DNA of 64,000 bases from Bog-473 sp963850095 (GTDB lineage Bacteria; Actinomycetota; Acidimicrobiia; Acidimicrobiales; RAAP-2): the NCBI GenBank assembly GCA_963850095.1, contig CAWKJX010000009.1, positions 186,001 to 250,000 of the forward strand. The letters run 5' to 3'. Below, piece by piece: positions 49,473-58,635 of this stretch (its first letter is position 1; each line of letters begins with the position of its first letter). Position numbers and translations under genes: made by a program. The notes beneath the pieces are model-generated. The model was not told the DNA's origin. It was given only the letters and a program-made list of their open reading frames with translations, and did not search any database.

Positions 49473-50389
49473 GTGAACGTCCGGTCGTCTGCTCCAGGCG
49501 ACCGCCTCGGACGGCGGCCGACCGTGGCGGCGGCCTGCATCGGCATGGCCACCTTCGTGGTCCTCCTGTCGTGGCTCGCCTCAGCAGGCGCGGCGACGCC
49601 CACGTCACGCAGCTTGATCCTCATCCCGAGCCATGGGTCTCCCGGCACCACCCAGTTCGACGTGACCGTCACCGGCTTCGTCCAGGGCAGCCATGACCAC
49701 CCCGAGTGCGGCGGCTACCTGAAGATCACCCTCCAGACGCCCCGCGCCAAGGTCCTCGAGAGCTGGGCCGAGCCCGCGCCCAGGAGCAGCCGGGAAACCT
49801 ACGGGCCGTTCGTCGTCTCCACGTCGTCCCTACCCTCGCCGGTGCGGGTGAAGGCCAGCTGCCGCTCGGCGGCCGGACATGCGTCGACGCTGAGCGCCGC
49901 CGAGCCGTTCGTGGTCGCCACGAAGCCGGTCACCTCTCCGGCCACGAGCCCGGGCAGCGGCGAGCCGTCCGCCTCTTCCGCCACCCACGCCCTCGCGCTC
50001 AGCAGTTCGACCGTTGTCCCCCACGGGCACGTCACCGCCTCGGGTCAGGGTTGCACGGCCGACGTCCCCGTTCTGGTGACGATCAACAGCGGCGCCATCG
50101 TCGGCTGGGGCCAGACCGACCAGAACGGGTCCTTCACGGTGCCGTTGAAGCTGGGCTCACAGCGGGTGGGTCACTATCACCTCGATGCCCACTGCGGTCC
50201 GCAGCTGGTCTCCGACCTCAGCATCGTCGCCAGCACCGGCGCGAAGGGCGGCGGAGACTCTTCGACACCCCTCCTCGTCGGCGGCATCGTCCCCTGGGAG
50301 TGGTCGTCCTCGTCTTCGGGTTTCTGATCCGTAGGCCCGGCCGGGCCCGGCACGCCACGGCCGGTGCCGACAATCGTCGTGACACGTGA
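49473..50389 (+). CDS. Secreted, C-terminally membrane-anchored protein (frameshifted)
   Basis: GTG at 49473 after AAGGAG (spacing 6). A signal peptide (ACIGMATFVVLLSWLASAGA) is followed by beta-sandwich-like regions (SLILIPSHGSPGTTQFDVTV; SSSTVVPHGHVTASGQGC) separated by a Ser/Pro/Thr linker. Near 50293 one base shift turns the ending into LGVVVLVFGFLIRRPGRAR, a helix plus Arg-rich stop-transfer, ending at 50389; without it the frame stops at 50327. Function unknown; a surface protein near two ABC systems. Confidence 0.65.
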
Positions 50390-50537
50390 CACGTGACGCC
50401 TCGGTCCAAGCTCGCCGCAGTGGAGGGGTTGACCACCCGGGTTGACCGTCTCCACCTCCGTACCGGGGTGCTAGCCCCAGTACGGGACGCCCGGTAGCGA
50501 CATTCCCACGCCGGCCCGAGGTGCTCATGCTGGAGGC

Positions 50538-51474
50538 ATGATCGTCACTCATGGCTTGACCAAGCGCTTCGGCAGAACCCTGGCGGTCGACGACCTCAGC
50601 TTCACCGTCACACCCGGCGCGGTGACCGGCTTCTTGGGCCCCAACGGCTCGGGCAAGTCGACCACCATGCGCATGATCGTCGGCCTCGACCGCCCGGACG
50701 CCGGCCGCGCCACGCGTCAACGGCGTGCCCTACGCGCAGCTGGCGTGGCCGCTGCGCCAGGTCGGCACGCTGCTCGACGCCAAGGCGTTCCACCCCGGGC
50801 GCTCGGCCCGTGAACACCTGCGCTACATGGCCGCGACGAACGACCTCTCGCTGGCGCGGGTCGACGAGGTGCTCGACATCGTCGGCCTGACCGAGGTGGC
50901 CGGCCGGCGGACGGGTACGTACTCGTTGGGTATGGCCCAGCGCCTCGGGATTGCCGGCGCGTTGCTGGGCGACCCGGGCATCCTCCTCTTCGACGAGCCC
51001 GTCAACGGGCTCGACCCCGAGGGCATCCGCTGGGCACGGCACTTGCTGCGGGGCCTGGCGGCCGAGGGCCGGACCGTCCTGGTCTCGAGCCACCTCATAA
51101 GCGAAATGGCGTTGACGGCGGAGCGTCTGGTCGTCATCGGGCGCGGCACGCTGATCGCCGAGACGAGCGTGCAGGAGTTCACCGCACAGGCGCAGGGCAC
51201 ATCGGTGCGCATCGTCACGCCCACGCCGCAGCGCTTCGTGTCCGAGCTCACCCGGGTCGGGGCGCGGCCGTCGGTGGCCGACGACGGCGCCCTCGTCGTG
51301 ACGGGCATGGAGGCGTCGGCCGTCGGCGAGCTCGCCGCCGCGGCGTCGTTGACGGTGCACGAGCTGACGCCGTTGCGAGGCTCGCTCGAGGACGCGTTCA
51401 TGGAACTCACGAGCGACGCCGTCGAGTACCGCTCGTCCGGCCGGCCCGATCCGATTCCCGCTCTCTCGCGTTGA
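50538..51474 (+). CDS. ABC transporter ATPase (frameshifted)
   Basis: About 312 residues of the drug/bacteriocin-export type. Walker A GFLGPNGSGKSTTMRM is in the first frame; after a one-base shift near 50713 (ATVNGVPYAQLAWPLRQVG) the second frame holds YSLGMAQRLGIAGALLG (signature), LLFDEPVNGLDPEG (Walker B) and LVSSHLISEM (H-loop), then a C-terminal domain (QGTSVRIVTPTP). First gene of an ABC plus two-component operon. Confidence 0.88.
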
Positions 51475-51521
51475 CGCACGCCGTCGACCTGTCCCACCAC
51501 TTGAAAGGACACCCACTCCCA

Positions 51522-52352
51522 TGACGACGGCCGTAACCATTGAGCTGCCCAGCGCGGCCGCACGCCGGGACGGCCGCGGCCGGCGGCCGGGCGCGCCGGC
51601 CTCCGCCAGGCCATGCGGGCCGAGTGGAGGAAGTTGGCCTCCCTCCGCTCCACGAAGTGGTCCCTGTTCGTCACCCTCGCCGCCACGCTGCTGGTGACCT
51701 ACCTCTCGACCCACGGTGCAGTCCACCACAATCAGCAGTGGTACCAGGGGTTCGACCCGACCAATACGGCTTGTCCGGCCTGGCGGTCGGGTTCGCTCGT
51801 CATCGGCGTGCTCGGCGTGCTGGCTGATGACCGGCGAGTACAGCTCGGGCACCATCCGCTCGTCCTTGGCCGCAACCCCCCGGCGTGATGTCTTCTTCCT
51901 GGCCAAGATCATCGACGTCGCCCTGGTCTCCGTTCGTCGTCGGGATGGTCCTGAGCTTTACGTCGTTCTTCGTGGGGCAGGCCATCCTGTCAGGGGACGG
52001 GGCCCCCTCGGCCACCCTGTCCGATCCAGGCGTGCTGCGTGCGCTCATCGAGTCGGGCGCCTTCCTCGCCCTCCTCGCCTTGTTCGGACTGGGAATCGGC
52101 GCGATCATCCGGCACAGTGCAGGTGCCATCGCAGCCTTCGTGGGATGCACGCTGCTGTCCTCGATCCTCCTCCAGCACGTCCCGGGCAACCCGGGTCGGT
52201 TCACCCCCGAAATGATCTACGCCAACTCAGTAGGCGCCGTCGTGCGGGTGGAGGGCGCGTTGAACAGCTCCACCGGCTTCGCCTACATGGCGCTCTATAC
52301 CGTCATTTCGCTCCTCCTCGGGGGCCTGCTGCTGGCGAAGAGGGACGCATGA
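51522..52352 (+). CDS. ABC transporter permease, ABC-2 type (several frameshifts)
   Basis: Reading MTTAVTIELPSAAA at 51522 (AAAGGA upstream), then MRAEWRKLASLRSTKWSLF with the first helix, then TGEYSSGTIRSSLAATPRR (the conserved ABC-2 loop) and VFFLAKIIDVALV, then VVGMVLSFTSFFVGQAILSG and further helices to LLLGGLLLAKRDA. The pieces lie in three frames with breaks near 51600, 51825 and 51930. The order and content match one ABC-2 permease of about 275 residues that partners the preceding ATPase. The stop overlaps the kinase start. Confidence 0.8.
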
Positions 52353-53743
52353 TGGTCGACCAGCCGACACAGGGCGGCAGCGAGGCACCCGCCCGCGGCA
52401 AACAGCTGACCTTCGCCATCAGCGAGGAGCAGCTGGCCTCGCTGCAGTCACTGGGCCGTCGCATCATCCGTGAGCCCTTCACCCGCCGCCCCTGGACCGA
52501 GCTCGCCTTCTACCTCCTGACGGGCGGCATTGCCGTCTTCGGCCTGTTCTTCGTCACGGCCACCCTCGTCCTGGGCCTCGTCCTCGCCATCACCGTGTTC
52601 GGCCTCGCCATTTTGGCGGCCTCCATCCGCAGCGCACGCGGCTTCGGCGGCTGGCACCGCGCCCTGGCCCGCTCCATGCTCGGCCAGCACATCGAAGACC
52701 CGGAGCCCTTCACCTCCCGGCCGGGCTTCTTCGGCTGGCTCAGCAGCGCCATACGCGACCGCGTGGGCTGGCGGTCCGTGGGCTACCTCGCCCTCAAGGT
52801 GCCCTGGACGCTGCTCGGCTTCTTCGTCGCCTTCAGCCTGTGGTGGGACGCCTTCGTCTGTTTCACCCACACGTTCCTTTTCTCGGGCGCGTCCAATACC
52901 CCGGTCTTCGGGCTGTTCCCGACCCTGTTCTCCCTCAACTACTTCAACGGCAACGGGTTCACGCGCGAAGTGGCCATTCTCTTCAGCGGACTCATCTTCT
53001 TCTTCGCCGCACCCTGGGTCATGCGCGGGTTCGTCAACGTCGACCGCCTCCTCATGGGCTCCTTGCTCGGACCCGACCCCATGGCGACCCGGGTGCGCTC
53101 GCTCGAGCAGGCCCGGACGCAGACGGTCGACGCGTCGGCAGCCACGCTGCGGCGGATCGAGCGCGACCTGCACGACGGCACCCAGGCCCAGTTGGTGGCG
53201 CTCGCCATGCGCCTGGGTATGGCCAAGGAGAAGCTGGCGGACGGCGGCGGCGACATCGACCTCGACCGCGTGCGCGAGCTGGTGGACGAGGCCCACCGCG
53301 GGGCCAAGGAGGCCATCGCCGAGCTGCGCGACATCGCCCGGGGCATCCACCCCCCCGCGCTCGACATCGGCCTGGAAGGCGCGCTCGCCACCCTGGCCGC
53401 CCGCAGCGCGGTCCCGACGACGCTCACGGTCGATCTCCGCACCCGCCCGACGCCCGCCATCGAGGCCATCGCCTACTTCTGCGTGGCCGAGCTGCTGGCC
53501 AACGTGGCCCAGCACTCCCAGGCCTCGCGCGCCTCGGTCTCGTGTGCGCAGCAGGGCACATGGCTGCGCCTGGTCGTGCGCGACGACGGCTGCGGTGGAG
53601 CGCAGCTCTCCTCGGTCGGGTCGTCGTCGAGCGGCCTGGCCGGCCTCACCGACCGCGTCCGTGCCGTGGACGGCCGGCTCAACCTCGTCAGCCCCCCGGA
53701 CGGCCCCACGGTCGTCACGGTCGACCTTCCACTCGCGGTCTGA
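52349..53743 (+). CDS. Sensor histidine kinase, NarL/DesK type
   Basis: 464 residues. The N-terminal membrane domain has about four helices (around 53-98, 150-172, 218-240) with a long polar loop, like the actinobacterial 'putative sensor' domain. HisKA_3 phosphoacceptor: RIERDLHDGTQAQLVALAMR, His near residue 274. ATPase boxes: AELLANVAQHSQAS (N) and VRDDGCGG (G1), SGLAGLTDRVRAVDG (G2). The ATG overlaps the permease stop, and its stop overlaps the regulator ATG. Likely senses a compound handled by the linked ABC transporter. Confidence 0.92.
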   Translation: MMVDQPTQGGSEAPARGKQLTFAISEEQLASLQSLGRRIIREPFTRRPWTELAFYLLTGGIAVFGLFFVTATLVLGLVLAITVFGLAILAASIRSARGFGGWHRALARSMLGQHIEDPEPFTSRPGFFGWLSSAIRDRVGWRSVGYLALKVPWTLLGFFVAFSLWWDAFVCFTHTFLFSGASNTPVFGLFPTLFSLNYFNGNGFTREVAILFSGLIFFFAAPWVMRGFVNVDRLLMGSLLGPDPMATRVRSLEQARTQTVDASAATLRRIERDLHDGTQAQLVALAMRLGMAKEKLADGGGDIDLDRVRELVDEAHRGAKEAIAELRDIARGIHPPALDIGLEGALATLAARSAVPTTLTVDLRTRPTPAIEAIAYFCVAELLANVAQHSQASRASVSCAQQGTWLRLVVRDDGCGGAQLSSVGSSSSGLAGLTDRVRAVDGRLNLVSPPDGPTVVTVDLPLAV

Positions 53744-54399
53744 TGGTCGGCGCGCTCCGCATCGCCATCGCCGAGGACTCGGCCATCCTGCGCGACGGCC
53801 TGGTCCAGCTCCTGGTCGACCGCGGCTTCGCCATCACGGGCGCGGTGGGCGAACCCGGCGCGCTGCGCAGCTCCATCGCGCAGAACCCGCCCGACGTGGC
53901 GGTCATCGACATCCGGATGCCACCCACGTTCACCGACGAGGGCCTGCGGCTCGCGCTCGAGCTGCGCGAGCGGTACGAGGGGCTGGGGATCCTGCTCTTC
54001 TCGCAGTACATCGAGACGCGCTACGCGGCCGATCTCCTGGCGGACAATGCCGCCGGCATCGGCTACCTCCTCAAGGACCGGGTGGCCGACGTCAGCGACT
54101 TCGTCGAGGCGCTCGAGCGCGTCGCCGTCGGCGGCACAGCCCTCGACCCGGAGGTGGTGACACAGCTCATGGGCGCAACCCGCCGCACCGACTCGCTCTC
54201 CGTCCTGACCGTCCGCGAACGCGAGGTGCTGTCGCTCATGGCCGAAGGACGCTCCAACGCGGCCATTGCCGGCGCGCTCGTCGTCAGCGAGGGGGCCGTC
54301 GAGAAGCACGTGGCCAACATCTTCTCGAAGCTCGATCTCCCCGTTTCCGAGAACGACCACCGCCGGGTGCTGGCGGTGTTGCGCTTCCTCGAGTCGTAG
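53743..54399 (+). CDS. LuxR/NarL-family response regulator
   Basis: 218 residues. The receiver has AED near the N-terminus, phosphoacceptor Asp56 in VAVIDIRMPP and Lys in YLLKDRV; the LuxR HTH is LTVREREVLSLMAEGRSNAAI ending EGAVEKHVANIFSKL (split across 155-195). TGATG overlap with the kinase. It probably controls the ABC operon in response to the cognate kinase. Confidence 0.94.
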   Translation: MVGALRIAIAEDSAILRDGLVQLLVDRGFAITGAVGEPGALRSSIAQNPPDVAVIDIRMPPTFTDEGLRLALELRERYEGLGILLFSQYIETRYAADLLADNAAGIGYLLKDRVADVSDFVEALERVAVGGTALDPEVVTQLMGATRRTDSLSVLTVREREVLSLMAEGRSNAAIAGALVVSEGAVEKHVANIFSKLDLPVSENDHRRVLAVLRFLES

Positions 54400-54402
54400 C
54401 TC

Positions 54403-55614
54403 TCAGACCGACGCGCCGTGCCCGTCGTAGGGCACGCCTCGCGCCGCCGCCATTGCCTGGCCGGCGTGCATCTGGAAGGGGCTGATGCCGCCCGGCTCCC
54501 AGGGGCCGACCGACCCGGCGGTCACCGCCTCCTCCGCCTTGGCGACGACGTGGAAGCGCTGGCGCAGCTCGGCACAGGGAACGTGGGCCACCGAGAACCA
54601 GTCCAGACGCAGGAAGTCGATGCTGTCGGCACCGGTCTGGGCGTCGTGGCACAAGGCGCCCCGCCGCATGGCGTCCGACAAACGGGTCGCCATGCCGGGG
54701 TCGCCCGAGAAGTGCCCGGGCGACGCGTCGAACAGTCCGGCCGCATGCGGCACGATCCCCGTCTCGAAGAGCGCGAGCACCATGGCCAGCAGCGAGAAGG
54801 CGTGCATGTCGTCGTTCGCCCGTGAAATGAAACCGAACACCTCGACCTCCGACTCGACGGTCGTGCCGTAGTCGGCCAGGACGTGTACCCAGTCGTGCTG
54901 GGCCAGCAGCGGCGGCGCGGAGTCCGCGGCGCCCGGGAACGTGAAACCACGCGCCTGGTACAGCTCCCAGACCTTGCGCCCGATGGTGTCTGCCGCCAGC
55001 GACCCGAGCGATGCCCACTGCGCCGCCAGGTCCGAGTCGTCGACCGAGAACTCCCAGGTTTGCAGCTCCCGGGCCGAGTGCAGGGTCGTCATCGCGTCCT
55101 CGGCGTGCCAGGTCCCCTCGTAGCCGTTGCGAACGAAGTCCTGCGTGGCCAAGGCCATCGAGCCGGCCGCCAGGTCGAGGGCCACGTCGACCATGCCGTC
55201 CTCAACTCCGAGCTCCTCGGCGGTGGCTGCGATGCGCTCGGCCACCTCCTCGGGGATCGGCTGGATGAGCAGCGCGCACAACAGCATCAGCTGCACCATG
55301 CGGGTGCGGAAGGAAGGCTCGCGCCTCGCCATGCTCTGTGCGAAATCGGCCGGCGTCATGGACGGACTTTCGGGCACCGTCCCCCGGTGCCCCGTCATGG
55401 CCGGCATCAGCGAGTCGAGGAGGCTGCGTTGGATAGGTGCGAGGGTGCCCCCGACGGCGACGGCGCTGGCCACTCCATCGACCATCACCTGCACCTCGCC
55501 GGCGTCCGGCGGCTGCAGGTTGACCGTCTCGGGTGTGGGGGGCGGGACCGGCACCGGAACGCTACGCCCTCGTGAGCCGTTCGAGCCCGGTCCGGAGGAA
55601 GGCATCGCAAGCAT
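54403..55614 (-). CDS. Coq4-like protein with HDxxHx11E motif
   Basis: Up to 403 residues; the GTG at 55554, just after the upstream stop, is an alternative start. No curated name comes to mind, but residues 240-256 read HDWVHVLADYGTTVESE, exactly the H-D-x-x-H-(x11)-E metal-binding motif of Coq4, which acts in ubiquinone assembly in eukaryotes and occurs in some bacteria. Surrounding helices (EVEVFGFISRAND, FSLLAMVLALFETG) also fit. Actinobacteria use menaquinone, so the role here would differ. It converges with the response regulator (3-base gap). Confidence 0.6.
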   Translation of the reverse strand: MLAMPSSGPGSNGSRGRSVPVPVPPPTPETVNLQPPDAGEVQVMVDGVASAVAVGGTLAPIQRSLLDSLMPAMTGHRGTVPESPSMTPADFAQSMARREPSFRTRMVQLMLLCALLIQPIPEEVAERIAATAEELGVEDGMVDVALDLAAGSMALATQDFVRNGYEGTWHAEDAMTTLHSARELQTWEFSVDDSDLAAQWASLGSLAADTIGRKVWELYQARGFTFPGAADSAPPLLAQHDWVHVLADYGTTVESEVEVFGFISRANDDMHAFSLLAMVLALFETGIVPHAAGLFDASPGHFSGDPGMATRLSDAMRRGALCHDAQTGADSIDFLRLDWFSVAHVPCAELRQRFHVVAKAEEAVTAGSVGPWEPGGISPFQMHAGQAMAAARGVPYDGHGASV

Positions 55615-56236
55615 CGCCGTCGCCCGCCTGCGATCGGGTGGCGTAGGCGCCGAAGGGGGCGTTCCAGTAGGCCGGGTCGCCGGGCCGGCCCTCGTCCCAG
55701 GGGCCTACGTAGAGGTACGGCTCGTCCGCGAACGCATCACCGGCCGAGAAGCCGAGGTTGACGCTGACCGTTCCCAGGTCCACCGCCGTACCCACGTCGA
55801 AGTGCTCGGGCCACAGTTGCAGCGTCGTACTCGGCGCGGCGAGTTGCTCCACGCAGCGGTCGAGCACGCGCCAACCCAGGTCGAACCAGGCGATCAGGCC
55901 GGCCACCTCCTGCGCGTCGAGGTGGAGCGGCCGATCGACGTCGCCCAGCGGCATTGTCGCCGGCCCGGCGGAGAAGTCGGCGCCCAGATCCGCCCCGGCG
56001 AACTCGGCCAGCCGGGCCAGCGTCGAGCCCTCGAGTGGCACGGAGGCGGACTGCGTGCCCACCTCCCGGATGAGGGTCATGCCGGCGGTGCGCAAGACCT
56101 CGGGCTCGGGTCCGAAGGCAGGAGTGGCCACGCCCCCGGGGCTCGACCGCAGGCCGAAGTGGCCGCTCACCTCGAAGCGGCGGCGCCCCAGCACATGCGT
56201 CGAGAGCCGGTGCAGCTCGTCGCGGGTGGTTCCCAT
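55562..56236 (-). CDS. Conserved hypothetical protein (WPEHFD / EPYLYVGPWD family)
   Basis: 224 residues starting MGTTRDELHRLSTHVLGRR. Distinct motifs LQLWPEHFDVGTAVDLG, GFSAGDAFADEPYLYVGPWD and DPAYWNAPFGA look like a known uncharacterised actinobacterial family; no catalytic assignment is possible. Trp, His, Asp and Tyr residues cluster in the C-terminal half. It overlaps the Coq4-like gene if that begins at 55614. Confidence 0.7.
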   Translation of the reverse strand: MGTTRDELHRLSTHVLGRRRFEVSGHFGLRSSPGGVATPAFGPEPEVLRTAGMTLIREVGTQSASVPLEGSTLARLAEFAGADLGADFSAGPATMPLGDVDRPLHLDAQEVAGLIAWFDLGWRVLDRCVEQLAAPSTTLQLWPEHFDVGTAVDLGTVSVNLGFSAGDAFADEPYLYVGPWDEGRPGDPAYWNAPFGAYATRSQAGDGDACDAFLRTGLERLTRA

Positions 56237-56280
56237 GTCAGCTCCGAAGAGTAACGGTGGGCGGCTGCAGGCGTACCGGG

Positions 56281-57390
56281 CTAACGGAGGCGCGCGCCCC
56301 GGCGGGCCTCGGCGGCCGCCGCGGCCACTTCGCGCGCCAGCGTCTCCTCGGCCGAGTGGCCCCAGAATCCCCGGGGCGCCACCAGGAAGTCGATGAGACG
56401 CTCCAGCTGGTCGCCGTAGCCCGCCCGCAGGGACTGGAGGTCGGCCCACGCCACGGCCTTGTCGCGCAGCGGCACGCCCAGCTCCACCAGCTGGACCCAG
56501 GCGAGCTCGAAGTTGTCCTCGACCAGCCACGAGACGACCGGCGTGTTCTGGGGCACGTGCAGCCGGCTGGAGATCTCGACGACCGCCCGGCGCCCCCGTC
56601 GGTACACGAACGCGGGCTGGCGTGCCGAGGCACCCTCGACGCAGGCGGATGTGAGGGTCGCCGCGTCGGTCACGACGCCCAAGGCGGTGACCCACGACTG
56701 TCCCTCGTGCTGCGACCGGAAAAGGGCCAGCATCGGATAGGACACGTGGCTCTCGAGGACGTCCGCGATCCACAGCTCCCAGTCGGCGAAGGCTCGGTAC
56801 AGCATCTCCACGTCGCCGCCGGGCGCGTTGACCGCGATGACGCGCACCGGGGTGATGCGTCCACCCTGAGGGTCGTCGAGGGTCAAAAGGCGCGCCTCGC
56901 GGCGACTGTAGGAGCCGTAGAGAGCGGGGAGGTAGGAGATGACGAGCGCGATCGTCACCACGCCGGTGAGCGTCTCGAGCAGGGTCAGCAGGCGCACCAC
57001 GGCGCCGTGGGCCGACCCGAATACCGGTGTCACTAGCGAGGTCCCGGCGTAGTAGACCAGCGTGCCCCAGTCCCGGGTGGCCCCCACGTGCTGATCCAGG
57101 CCCCAGTAGACGAGGGACCATCCGATCATGAGGCCCGCCAGCCACAGCACCAGGAGGCCGAGCAGCGAGAGCGCCGGGTAGACGTTGAGCACGTACTCAC
57201 CGAAGCGGTCGGGTAACCGGGCGGCCACCGCCCGCACGGCGCGCCAGGTGACGGCGTAAAAGAGGCGGGTCGGGCGCCACCATCCGCTGCTGCCCTGGGT
57301 GACGATGAGCGTGGCGACGGCGTCACTGAGCATCACCACTATGAGCAGGGCACCGCCCGCCGCGGCCAACACCCTGAGCGTCTCCGTCAT
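56281..57390 (-). CDS. Ion-channel-like membrane protein with altered filter
   Basis: 369 residues from the ATG at 57390 (GGGAGG upstream). Three hydrophobic segments (LRVLAAAGGALLIVVMLSD; YPALSLLGLLVLWLAGLMIG; LLTLLETLTGVVTIALVISY) with a re-entrant-looking LVYYAGTSLVTPVFGSAHG where two-TM K+ channels have TVGYGD. After PALYGSYSRREARLLTLDD comes a 200-residue soluble domain. The layout fits a potassium-channel-like family with a non-canonical filter; ion conduction is not established. Confidence 0.65.
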   Translation of the reverse strand: MTETLRVLAAAGGALLIVVMLSDAVATLIVTQGSSGWWRPTRLFYAVTWRAVRAVAARLPDRFGEYVLNVYPALSLLGLLVLWLAGLMIGWSLVYWGLDQHVGATRDWGTLVYYAGTSLVTPVFGSAHGAVVRLLTLLETLTGVVTIALVISYLPALYGSYSRREARLLTLDDPQGGRITPVRVIAVNAPGGDVEMLYRAFADWELWIADVLESHVSYPMLALFRSQHEGQSWVTALGVVTDAATLTSACVEGASARQPAFVYRRGRRAVVEISSRLHVPQNTPVVSWLVEDNFELAWVQLVELGVPLRDKAVAWADLQSLRAGYGDQLERLIDFLVAPRGFWGHSAEETLAREVAAAAAEARRGARLR

Positions 57391-57538
57391 GGACCTCCCT
57401 GTTCGTCCCACGCCGTGCAGGTGCACCCGGGTTGCGATCCGGTTGCACGTCGAATTTGGCTTATTCAACCGGCAGGAACGACGAATTCCGTTACGCGAAA
57501 TCTACGCGAACGGGCGCTGCGACGGGTAGAAAGAGGGG

Positions 57539-58564
57539 GTGGTGAAGGTGATCCGTGGGGGGTTCGGGAGCCGGAGAGGCGGCGGCCCCGCCATCGGCCT
57601 GGTGCTCGGCGCGGGCGGCGTCGTGGGGCAGGCCTACCAGGCCGGGGTTCTGGCCGCCTTGGAGCGCGAGATCGGCTGGGACCCGCGAGACGCATCCGTG
57701 ATCGTGGGCACCTCGGCCGGCTCGGTCACCGGTGCCGCGCTGCGTGTCGGCGTGCCCGCCACCGACCTGGCGGCCTCCCTCTACGGCGTGCCCACGTCGC
57801 GCCGGGGCGGCGCCATCCTGCGTCGCATCCTCCCGGCTGATGCCGGCCCGTTGCCCTCCCCGTCGTTCGGGTCGCTGCTGCGGCTGTGGAACCTCCCCTC
57901 CCCGGCGCTGATCGCGCGGATCGCCCGCCGGCCTCTGGCCTTCCGGCCCGAGGTGGCGGCGAGCACCCTGATCCCCAAGGGCCGGATCGACATCACCGAA
58001 CGGGCCCGTGGCCTCGACGAGCACATGGGGGACCGCTGGCCGGACGGGTTGCGCATCTGTGCCGTGCGCCGCACCGACGGCGCACGCGTCGTCTTCGGTC
58101 GCACCGGCGCCCCGGACGCCCGGCTGGCCGAGGCGGTGCTGGCCTCGTGCGCCATCCCCGGCTACTTCCGCCCGGTCACCATCGCCGGCACCGAGTACGT
58201 CGACGGTGGCGTCCACTCGGTCACCAATGCCGACGTCCTGCGGGCGGAGGGCCTCGACCTCGTCATCGTGGTCTCGTCGCTCTCGGCCGCCCAGGGCGCG
58301 GCGGCCGGGGCCGACGGGCTGCTCCGACGGACGGTGCACCGGCGGATGGAGCGCGAAATCGAGCGGCTGGAGGTTGCCGGCATCCCGGTCATCAGCCTGG
58401 AGCCCGAGAGCGACTGCCGGCGGGCGATGGGGCTGCGCGCCATGGCCGAGGACCGCGGCCCGCGGGTGATAGAGGCCGCCTACGAGGAGACCCGCCGGCG
58501 CATCCTCTCGACGCCCTTCCTGGCCACCTTGGGCGTGCCCGCGCCCACCGCCTCCGTCGGCTGA
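57539..58564 (+). CDS. Patatin-like phospholipase
   Basis: 341 residues. Oxyanion loop LVLGAGGVVGQAYQAG, nucleophile Ser in IVGTSAGSVTGAA (GxSxG) and dyad Asp in YVDGGVHS define the patatin fold. Acts on phospholipid or other acyl esters. It lies 71 bases upstream of the WS/DGAT gene on the same strand, suggesting storage-lipid or membrane-lipid turnover. Confidence 0.93.
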   Translation: MVKVIRGGFGSRRGGGPAIGLVLGAGGVVGQAYQAGVLAALEREIGWDPRDASVIVGTSAGSVTGAALRVGVPATDLAASLYGVPTSRRGGAILRRILPADAGPLPSPSFGSLLRLWNLPSPALIARIARRPLAFRPEVAASTLIPKGRIDITERARGLDEHMGDRWPDGLRICAVRRTDGARVVFGRTGAPDARLAEAVLASCAIPGYFRPVTIAGTEYVDGGVHSVTNADVLRAEGLDLVIVVSSLSAAQGAAAGADGLLRRTVHRRMEREIERLEVAGIPVISLEPESDCRRAMGLRAMAEDRGPRVIEAAYEETRRRILSTPFLATLGVPAPTASVG

Positions 58565-58635
58565 CACCCTGCCGGACGAAGCGGCCGCGGTAGTAGCCTT
58601 CGGGTCCTGAGCACCCCCGTGAAGGGAGGGCGACG

